This document shows positions 1 to 5,290 of a stretch of 5,290 nucleotides of DNA, piece after piece. Origin of the DNA: Deltaproteobacteria bacterium (GTDB lineage: Bacteria; Desulfobacterota; DAOWOC01). The notes beneath the pieces were generated by a model. The model saw only the letters and a program-made list of their open reading frames with translations. It was not told where the DNA came from and ran no database searches. The position numbers and the translations under genes were made by a program. Position 1 is the stretch's first letter. Each line of letters begins with the position of its first letter. Location of the stretch: assembly GCA_030642225.1 (NCBI GenBank), contig DAOWOC010000100.1, positions 1 through 5,290 of the forward strand. The letters run 5' to 3'.

Positions 1-614
1 ATCTGGAAAATGAGGGCAGTGGGCTCAATCTTACATATGAAGTCAGGGATGGCATTTTAAGGCATTCAAAGGGGCTGGATGCCATCCTTCCCGATGATCC
101 GGATAAACTTGCCCTGACGCTGGAAGGAAGGATAGTAAGGCTTGCAGATATTGTCGCCTATCTTAATCATGATTTAGACGATGCAATCAGGGCCGGTATT
201 ATCATAAATGAGGACATACCTGAAAAATGCTGCAAAATTCTTGGAAATTCTCATTCAGAGCGGATTGGACAAATGGTTAAGAATATTGTAAATACAACCC
301 TTGAAAGGGATGATGGTTATCTTGGAATTAGTGGTTTGATATTGGATAGCATGAATGATTTAAGAGATTTTTTATCTGAAAGGGTTTATCGTTCCGTACA
401 ACTTAAAAGAGATTTTGATAAAGCAGGAAAGATAATCAGGGAACTTTATTTCTGGTTCCTTGAAAATGATGAATTAATGAATTCTGAAACTATATATAAA
501 GACAGGACAACTGGCCGCGAGCGAATGGTAGCTGATTTTATAGCGGGCATGACTGATTATTATGCGCTTGATACGTATAAACGCATTTTCATGCCAAGGC
601 CATGGAGGAAATAA
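1..614 (+). CDS. dgt: dGTPase-like HD-domain deoxynucleotide triphosphohydrolase, C-terminal 203 residues (5' truncated by window)
   Basis: The reading frame is open from base 3 to a TAA at 612-614 and has no start in the window that fits the family. The Met at 273 is internal, because conserved family sequence continues upstream of it. Numbered from the first visible codon, residues 7-22 carry the family block GLNLTYEVRDGILRHS. Residues 41-60 (EGRIVRLADIVAYLNHDLDD) carry the later metal-binding Asp of the HD fold, near D49, and the NHD signature. The C-terminal block around residues 176-200 (VADFIAGMTD, then a YKRIFMPRPW-type end) is typical of this group. The HD pair itself and roughly 130-150 N-terminal residues must lie before base 1. 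Family members hydrolyse dNTPs, classically dGTP, to the deoxynucleoside and triphosphate in the cytoplasm; the exact substrate here cannot be read from the sequence. The symbol dgt is by family; many non-enterobacterial members are only called dGTPase-like. Confidence 0.9.
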   Translation, partial: LENEGSGLNLTYEVRDGILRHSKGLDAILPDDPDKLALTLEGRIVRLADIVAYLNHDLDDAIRAGIIINEDIPEKCCKILGNSHSERIGQMVKNIVNTTLERDDGYLGISGLILDSMNDLRDFLSERVYRSVQLKRDFDKAGKIIRELYFWFLENDELMNSETIYKDRTTGRERMVADFIAGMTDYYALDTYKRIFMPRPWRK

Positions 615-741
615 GTAAATTTTATTTTTTTGTTGTTCATTTTCATAAATTCAATGTAAAGTTACTTTTTTTAAATACTTAAATCGTGTGTTTTTTGTGC
701 ATAAAGGTATCTCCTGATATTTTTTACAGGGGTTAACATAT

Positions 742-747
742 TATAAT
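742..747 (+). promoter_or_regulatory. Candidate -10 box (TATAAT) upstream of valS
   Basis: A perfect TATAAT hexamer sits in the 253-bp AT-rich gap between the dGTPase-like gene and valS. It would start RNA near 754 and give a leader of about 114 bases before the valS ATG. No good -35 lies at the usual 16-18 bp: the positions are T-rich, and the best match, TTTACA at 723-728, is only 13 bp away. There is no extended -10 TG. In DNA this AT-rich a TATAAT can occur by chance, so this is a weak call. A poorer alternative is TATGAT at 802-807, which would start RNA almost exactly at the hairpin at 812. Confidence 0.3.
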
Positions 748-811
748 GTCAGATATTTTATGGAAACAGAATATTGATTTAAAAGATTGATTCTTTTTAT
801 TTATGATAAGA

Positions 812-833
812 AAAGGCGCCTTTTGGCGCCTTT
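812..833 (+). terminator. Perfect 9-bp hairpin, likely intrinsic terminator (or leader attenuator) before valS
   Basis: AAAGGCGCC, a TTTT loop and GGCGCCTTT form a perfect 9-bp stem with a six-base GC core. An A-rich flank precedes it and TTTATT ends it on the + strand. The complementary strand would end in TTTTCTT, so it could act in both directions. Its form suits a rho-independent terminator for transcripts coming from the dGTPase-like gene about 200 bases upstream. The T-tract is short and largely used in the stem, so termination may be partial. It ends only 34 bases before the valS ATG, which leaves barely enough space for a separate valS promoter after it. It may therefore lie inside the valS leader as an attenuator or a 5' stabilising stem. 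Confidence 0.5.
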
Positions 834-867
834 ATTCATAAGAACAGAGTAAAGGGAGATTTTTGAA

Positions 868-3516
868 ATGTTGGGAGATGAAATTCCAAAACAGTATGAG
901 CCGCATGAAGTAGAAAAACATTGGTATAAGTTTTGGGAAGAAAATAATTTATTCAGAGCTGATGTTGATCAGGTAAAAAAAACATTCAGTATTGTAATAC
1001 CACCCCCGAATGTCACCGGTGAACTTCATATGGGGCATGCGCTTAACAGCATATTACAGGATTCTCTGTGCCGTTTTAAAAAGATGAATGGATATAGTGT
1101 CTTATGGCTTCCGGGGACTGATCACGCAGGTATAGCAACACAGAATGTAGTTGAGAGACAATTGGTTTCCGAGGGGACAAGCCGCCATGAACTTGGCAGG
1201 GAAAAGTTTGTTGAGCGGGTATGGGATTGGCGCAGTAAATACGGCGACAGGATTATTAATCAGCTTAAACGTCTTGGCGCGTCCTGTGACTGGTCAAGAG
1301 AGAGATTTACCATGGATGAAGGGCTTTCCCTTGCTGTTAAACAGGTCTTTGTCAGGCTCTATAAAGAAGGTTTTATTTATCGTGGAGATTATATTGTTAA
1401 CTGGTGTCCAAGATGTCATACCGCAATTTCTGATTTAGAGGTTGAACACAATGAAGAAAACGGAAGTCTTTACCATATTAATTATCCATTTTTAAATGGG
1501 GCGGGGCATATAACCGTTGCAACGACAAGGCCTGAAACAATGCTTGGCGATACTGCTGTCGCTGTTCATCCAAAAGATCAAAGATATAAGGGTAAAATCG
1601 GTAAAATGCTTATGCTGCCGCTTGTAAACAGGGAGATTCCTGTTATTGCAGACAGTTATGTTGATCGTTCTTTTGGTACAGGGGCGCTAAAGGTAACACC
1701 TGCCCACGATCTAAATGATTTTGAATTGGGCAGAAGGCATAATCTTGAAAATATAATCATCATGGATTCAAATGCGTGTATGACGGATGAGGCAGGCCAG
1801 TATACAGGCTTAGACAGATTTGAATGCAGGAAAAAGGTTGTAGCAGATCTGAAAAAACAGGGATTTTTAAAAAAGATAAGTGAGTTGAATCATGGCGTTG
1901 GATATTGTTACAGGTGTCAGACGGTTGTGGAACCAATGCTTTCAAAACAGTGGTTTGTGGCCGTCAGCTTGTTAGCTGATGAAGCTGTAAACGCAGTAAA
2001 GGGGGGTAAAACCAGAATTATTCCCAAGATGTGGGAAAAGACCTATTTTGAATGGATGGGCAATATTCGTGACTGGTGTATTTCCAGACAGATTTGGTGG
2101 GGGCACCGTATCCCTGCATGGTATTGCAGCAGTTGCACAAATATTATAGTTGAAACAGAAGCACCATCTTCTTGTAATCAGTGTGGCGGCGTTTCTTTTG
2201 TTCAGGAAACCGATGTCCTTGATACGTGGTTCAGCTCTTCACTGTGGCCTTTTAGCACAATGGGATGGCCTGAAGAGACGCCTGAACTGAAACTCTATTA
2301 TCCAACGTCTGTTTTGATCACGGGTTTTGATATTTTATTCTTCTGGGTATCCCGCATGCTTATGATGGGGGTTCATTTTATGGATGAAGTGCCATTTAAA
2401 GATGTTTATATCCATGCCCTTGTAAGGGATTCGGAAGGTCAGAAGATGAGTAAATCAAAGGGAAATGTTATTGATCCCTTGAGTATCATAGATAAATTCG
2501 GCACTGATGCTTTCCGGTTTACATTAATGGCTTTTGCTGCTCAGGGCCGTGACATACGTTTTTCTGAAGAACGAATTGCCGGTTACAGAAATTTTGTAAA
2601 TAAACTATGGAATGCGGCACGGTTTACCATAATGAATATGGATAAGAATATCTGTGGGGATATCAAAGGCATTGATAAATCGGAGCTTGAGCACAGGTTT
2701 ATATTGACTCGTCTTCAGCAGGTTAATCAAGAAGTTATAGATGCCATTGAGTCATACCGTTTTAATGATGTTGCACAGGCATTATATCAATTTACCTGGC
2801 ATGAGTTTTGTGACTGGTATCTTGAGATGATCAAACCTTTCTTATATGGCAATGATGAAAGGGTAAAAAATCGCGCATTAAATGTCCTGCATTTTATCCT
2901 TGAGAGCCTTGTGAAAATGCTTCATCCTGTGATGCCATTTATTACAGAAGAGATATATCATCTCCTGCCTGGCACATCAGGCTCTATTATGAAATCTGTC
3001 TGGCCGGTGTTTAATGAAAAGCTTATATTTCCTGATGCATTATCTGAAATGGGTGTTGTAATGAATATTATAACCGCCATAAGAAATATAAGGGGAGAGA
3101 TGAATGTCCTGCCTGCTGTAAAGATTTCTGTTATTTGTCGTTGTGCGGATGAATCATTTGCAGGTATTGTTAACAGGAATGAAAATATATTAAAATCCCT
3201 TGCGCGGCTTTCGTCATTAGAGTGGGGTGTTGAGATGAAAAAACCTCAGCAGTGCGCTGCGGGGGTGATTGATGGCATGGAAATTTTTATACCCTTAAGT
3301 GGCGTTATTGATGTTAAGACTGAAACTAAAAGATTAACCAAGGAGTTGATCAAGCTTGCAAAGGAAATCAGCATTACTAAAACCAAGCTTGAGAATGAAG
3401 ATTTTATAGAAAAAGCCCCTGCCCGTGTAGTTGAAAATGAGCGCAATAAATTAATCGCATTTACAGATAAGATGCAAAAGTTTGATAAAAATTTAAAGCA
3501 GTTAAGGGAGATGTAG
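868..3516 (+). CDS. valS: Valyl-tRNA synthetase (ValRS, class Ia)
   Basis: The 882-residue cytoplasmic enzyme charges tRNA-Val with valine using ATP and clears mischarged threonine. Domains in order: Rossmann catalytic core with PPPNVTGELHMGH at 45-57 (HIGH motif H54-H57) and GTDHAGIATQ at 83-92; inserted CP1 editing domain with TTRPETMLGDTA at 219-230 and TPAHDLNDFE at 277-286; second half of the core with KMSKS at 526-530; helical anticodon-binding domain at roughly 600-760; and a C-terminal Lys/Glu-rich coiled-coil arm at about 810-880, the ValRS tRNA-binding arm. Cys pairs C180/C183 with C347/C350, and C420/C423 with C436/C439, look like two zinc sites of the Thermus-type ValRS. The length is normal for bacteria and no key motif is broken. 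The start is ATG with AAGGGAG at 852-858, nine bases upstream. The coiled coil and editing motif exclude IleRS and LeuRS. Confidence 0.98.
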   Translation: MLGDEIPKQYEPHEVEKHWYKFWEENNLFRADVDQVKKTFSIVIPPPNVTGELHMGHALNSILQDSLCRFKKMNGYSVLWLPGTDHAGIATQNVVERQLVSEGTSRHELGREKFVERVWDWRSKYGDRIINQLKRLGASCDWSRERFTMDEGLSLAVKQVFVRLYKEGFIYRGDYIVNWCPRCHTAISDLEVEHNEENGSLYHINYPFLNGAGHITVATTRPETMLGDTAVAVHPKDQRYKGKIGKMLMLPLVNREIPVIADSYVDRSFGTGALKVTPAHDLNDFELGRRHNLENIIIMDSNACMTDEAGQYTGLDRFECRKKVVADLKKQGFLKKISELNHGVGYCYRCQTVVEPMLSKQWFVAVSLLADEAVNAVKGGKTRIIPKMWEKTYFEWMGNIRDWCISRQIWWGHRIPAWYCSSCTNIIVETEAPSSCNQCGGVSFVQETDVLDTWFSSSLWPFSTMGWPEETPELKLYYPTSVLITGFDILFFWVSRMLMMGVHFMDEVPFKDVYIHALVRDSEGQKMSKSKGNVIDPLSIIDKFGTDAFRFTLMAFAAQGRDIRFSEERIAGYRNFVNKLWNAARFTIMNMDKNICGDIKGIDKSELEHRFILTRLQQVNQEVIDAIESYRFNDVAQALYQFTWHEFCDWYLEMIKPFLYGNDERVKNRALNVLHFILESLVKMLHPVMPFITEEIYHLLPGTSGSIMKSVWPVFNEKLIFPDALSEMGVVMNIITAIRNIRGEMNVLPAVKISVICRCADESFAGIVNRNENILKSLARLSSLEWGVEMKKPQQCAAGVIDGMEIFIPLSGVIDVKTETKRLTKELIKLAKEISITKTKLENEDFIEKAPARVVENERNKLIAFTDKMQKFDKNLKQLREM
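3504..3510 (+). promoter_or_regulatory. Shine-Dalgarno site fixing the TTG start of nadC
   Basis: AAGGGAG lies nine bases before the TTG at 3520, inside the last codons of valS. The same seven bases with the same nine-base spacing precede the valS ATG, which argues that TTG 3520 is the true start. The ATG at 3511 is the last Met codon of valS and is followed at once by its stop. The placement suggests that ribosomes finishing valS help start nadC. Confidence 0.8.
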
Positions 3517-3519
3517 AGA

Positions 3520-4359
3520 TTGGATATACAATATCCTGATTTTGAAACATTATTGTCTCTTGCACTAAGAGAGGATATCGGGACAGGTGATATTACCACC
3601 ATTGCAACTGTTTTACCTGAATCAGAAGGTGATGCGGAAATTATCTGCAAGGAATCGGTTATTATATCCGGTGTTGATATTATTAATAAGGTCTTTAATA
3701 AAATAGATCCAGATTTAAATATTATAATATCTTGCAGGGATGGGGATTTTTTAGAAAAAGGGACAGTTATCGCAAGGTTATCAGGGAGGCACAGGTCTAT
3801 ATTGAGCGGAGAAAGGATTGTTTTGAATTTTCTTCAGAGACTTTCCGGTATAGCAACACAGACCCGTGAACTTGTCACTTTAATCAAGGATATTCCTGTT
3901 CGTCTTGTTGATACAAGAAAAACAACACCTGGTCTAAGGGTGCTCGAAAAAATGGCGGTCAGGTGTGGCGGTGCATTTAATCATCGTTTCGGTCTTTATG
4001 ACGGGATACTTATCAAGGATAATCATATCAGGGCAAGGGGAAATATAAAAGAAGCGGTTGCAGCGGCAAGGGTAATAGCGCCGCATACTCTTTGTATTGA
4101 GGTAGAGGTCGAGGACCTTGACCAGCTTGCAGAAGCCATAGCAGCTGATGTTGATATAGTTCTTTTAGATAATTTTTCCATCAGCGGGCTTAAAAAAGCG
4201 GTCTTATTTGCTGACAAAAGAGTGCTGCTTGAGGCCTCAGGCGGCATTAATAAAGATAATTTAAGAGCAGTGGCAGAAACAGGCGTTGATTTTATCTCTA
4301 TGGGCTGGCTTACACATTCCGTAAGGGCGGTTGACATCTCTCTTAATATTTTAAATTAA
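3520..4359 (+). CDS. nadC: Nicotinate-nucleotide pyrophosphorylase (carboxylating) / quinolinate phosphoribosyltransferase
   Basis: The 279-residue enzyme joins quinolinate to PRPP, releasing CO2 and pyrophosphate to give nicotinate mononucleotide, the entry into de novo NAD synthesis. The N-terminal domain has ALREDIGTGDITT at 15-27. The alpha/beta barrel carries the usual binding residues: SGERIVLNFLQRLSG at 96-110 (R99), DTRKTTPGLR at 131-140 (R133, K134, R140), H155-R156, KDNH at 166-169, the Glu-rich IEVEVED strand at 193-199, LDN at 216-218 and EASGGI at 238-243. All support a working NadC; retention of the quinolinate-binding Arg and Lys set argues against the related ModD. One oddity is GW at 262-263 in SMGWLTHS, where most relatives have GA. 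It begins with TTG three bases after the valS stop, so it shares that transcript. No nadA or nadB is in the window. Confidence 0.96.
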   Translation: MDIQYPDFETLLSLALREDIGTGDITTIATVLPESEGDAEIICKESVIISGVDIINKVFNKIDPDLNIIISCRDGDFLEKGTVIARLSGRHRSILSGERIVLNFLQRLSGIATQTRELVTLIKDIPVRLVDTRKTTPGLRVLEKMAVRCGGAFNHRFGLYDGILIKDNHIRARGNIKEAVAAARVIAPHTLCIEVEVEDLDQLAEAIAADVDIVLLDNFSISGLKKAVLFADKRVLLEASGGINKDNLRAVAETGVDFISMGWLTHSVRAVDISLNILN

Positions 4360-4410
4360 GCCGAAAAAAACAAAGATATAGATATAGAAAACATAATCAT
4401 CCAAGAATCC
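4360..4410. other. 51-bp convergent gap between nadC and proC, no clear terminator
   Basis: The two stop codons face each other across this AT-rich gap. It contains an A-run at 4364-4370, which is a T-run for transcripts leaving proC, and a short GATATAGATATAG repeat at 4375-4387. I see no GC-rich stem before either T-run, so intrinsic termination here is not supported. Transcripts may overlap at their 3' ends or end by Rho. Confidence 0.6.
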
Positions 4411-5220
4411 CTATTTGGACAGGCTTTTTGATTTTATGGCAGCCTTTTCAATACATTCAAGTATCGTTCCCTTAAAGCCGTTTTTTTCAAGAGCATAGAG
4501 TCCTGCCATGGTTGTTCCTCCGGGTGAGGTAACCATTTCTTTTAATTGTGTGGCTGAGATATTGTTTTCAATCATTAATTTTGCTGTGCCTAACATGGTC
4601 CGGACAGATAACATTGTTGCTGTTTCCCGAGTCAACCCCTGCATAACGCCTGCATCAGTCATCGCCTCTATCATCATGGCAAAATAGGCGGGACCGCTGC
4701 CGCTGAGACCTGTAACAGCATCCATTAAATATTCTTCGACCTCAATAGTCGTTCCAACTGTTTTAAAGAGTTCTTCGGCCATTTTCATGTCTTTTTGTGT
4801 GGAGGTCTCTCCCATGCAAATCGCTATTGCCCCTGCCGCGACATCAACAGGTGTGTTGGGCATAGCCCTTACTATCTTTACTTCACTGTTTAACATTGAA
4901 ATAATTTTTTGGGTTGTAACGCCGGCTGCAATGGATATCAGGAGTTTATCTTTATGAAAATGTTTTGAAATATTTTCAAGAAGTTCAGGTAAATGAACAG
5001 GTTTTACTGCCAGGACAATTATATCCGCCCAAATGGTTACAGCCTCGTTATTATCTCCGGTCATTATTTGAAATTCTTTTTGAATGGAATCACGTTTTTT
5101 TGCATCAAGGTCTGAAGCACGAATATGTGATGGCGGAATCCCAGCCTTTAAAAGACCTTTGACAAGAGCTGATCCCATATTACCAATCCCTAAAAAACCT
5201 AATTTTTTATTTTTTAACAT
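4411..5220 (-). CDS. proC: Pyrroline-5-carboxylate reductase (P5CR)
   Basis: The 269-residue cytoplasmic enzyme reduces delta-1-pyrroline-5-carboxylate to L-proline with NAD(P)H, the last step of proline synthesis. The length equals that of the E. coli protein. The N-terminal Rossmann domain opens with GFLGIGNMGSA at 8-18 (glycines G11, G13, G16), then AVKP at 71-74 and SIAAGVTT at 96-103. RAMPNTP at 118-124 follows. The C-terminal helical dimerisation and active-site domain has GLSGSGPAYF at 161-170 and the signature VTSPGGTTMAGL at 230-241. All are intact. The start is ATG (CAT at 5218-5220 on the + strand) with GAGG at 5227-5230, six bases upstream. It is transcribed toward nadC and ends with TAG at 4411-4413. 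Nothing in the window links it to an operon; partners could lie beyond 5290. Confidence 0.97.
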   Translation of the reverse strand: MLKNKKLGFLGIGNMGSALVKGLLKAGIPPSHIRASDLDAKKRDSIQKEFQIMTGDNNEAVTIWADIIVLAVKPVHLPELLENISKHFHKDKLLISIAAGVTTQKIISMLNSEVKIVRAMPNTPVDVAAGAIAICMGETSTQKDMKMAEELFKTVGTTIEVEEYLMDAVTGLSGSGPAYFAMMIEAMTDAGVMQGLTRETATMLSVRTMLGTAKLMIENNISATQLKEMVTSPGGTTMAGLYALEKNGFKGTILECIEKAAIKSKSLSK

Positions 5221-5290
5221 CTTTAACCTCAGAAAAATTAAATTAATTTTGATTTATATTTACGGCTCTATGCTAATATGTTTACCGTTA
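5221..5290 (-). promoter_or_regulatory. proC upstream region with ribosome-binding site and weak -10
   Basis: On the - strand a GAGG site lies at 5227-5230. A TATAAA hexamer (+ strand positions 5253-5258) could act as a -10, giving a leader of about 25 bases. No convincing -35 is present at 16-18 bp. The region is very AT-rich and cut by the window end, so a promoter further out, or transcription from an upstream gene, is equally possible. Confidence 0.3.

Noticed and set aside
273..614. A separate small 113-residue gene starting at ATG 273.
   Set aside because: Conserved dGTPase-family sequence runs in the same frame upstream to base 3, so this is the tail of one longer gene.
609..631. AAATAA/TTATTT stem followed by a T-run directly at the end of the dGTPase-like gene as a terminator.
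   Set aside because: The stem has only A-T pairs and would be unstable; the T-run is not unusual in this AT-rich gap.
746..790. A 14-codon open frame (MSDILWKQNIDLKD) before valS as a possible leader peptide.
   Set aside because: It has no valine codons, its GGGG is about 13 bases from the ATG, and the ATG overlaps the TATAAT that would be its promoter. Chance is more likely.
615..867. A T-box or other known riboswitch controlling valS.
   Set aside because: No T-box consensus (AGGGUGG-like element) and no recognisable riboswitch core is present; apart from the hairpin at 812-833 the stretch is plain AT-rich sequence.
4421..4449. AGGCT/AGCCT stem with TTTT as a terminator for nadC.
   Set aside because: Five base pairs with a 15-base loop is too weak, and the site is coding sequence of proC.
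5259..5290. TTTACGG and TTTACCG near the right edge as a direct or inverted repeat.
   Set aside because: The arms are short and imperfect, and the window ends there, so nothing can be concluded.

Overview
The window reads as an ordinary stretch of an AT-rich bacterial chromosome: four housekeeping genes, three on the + strand and one on the - strand, with short gaps. The protein styles and the tight valS-nadC pair suggest an anaerobic deltaproteobacterium (Desulfobacterota, perhaps Desulfobacterales). That placement is inference from remembered family patterns and was not tested by a search. No phage, transposon, CRISPR, rRNA or tRNA signal was seen.

Layout. Positions 1-614 hold the last 203 codons of an HD-domain dGTPase-like deoxynucleotide triphosphohydrolase; its N-terminus is outside the window. 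Positions 615-867 are a very AT-rich intergenic stretch with a perfect TATAAT hexamer at 742-747 and a perfect 9-bp GC-centred hairpin at 812-833. Positions 868-3516 encode a complete valyl-tRNA synthetase. Only three bases later, nadC (3520-4359, TTG start) encodes quinolinate phosphoribosyltransferase. A 51-bp convergent gap follows. Then proC (pyrroline-5-carboxylate reductase) lies on the - strand at 4411-5220, with its upstream region running to the window end.

How the genes relate. valS and nadC are almost certainly one transcription unit: the ribosome-binding site of nadC lies inside the last codons of valS. Their biochemistry (tRNA charging, NAD synthesis) is not directly linked. proC makes the last step of proline synthesis and is transcribed toward nadC. 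The dGTPase-like gene belongs to an upstream unit that may or may not read through to valS.

I found no undescribed system. The points most worth a second look are the hairpin in the valS leader, which leaves little room for a promoter behind it, and a Trp in a normally small-residue phosphate-loop position of NadC.
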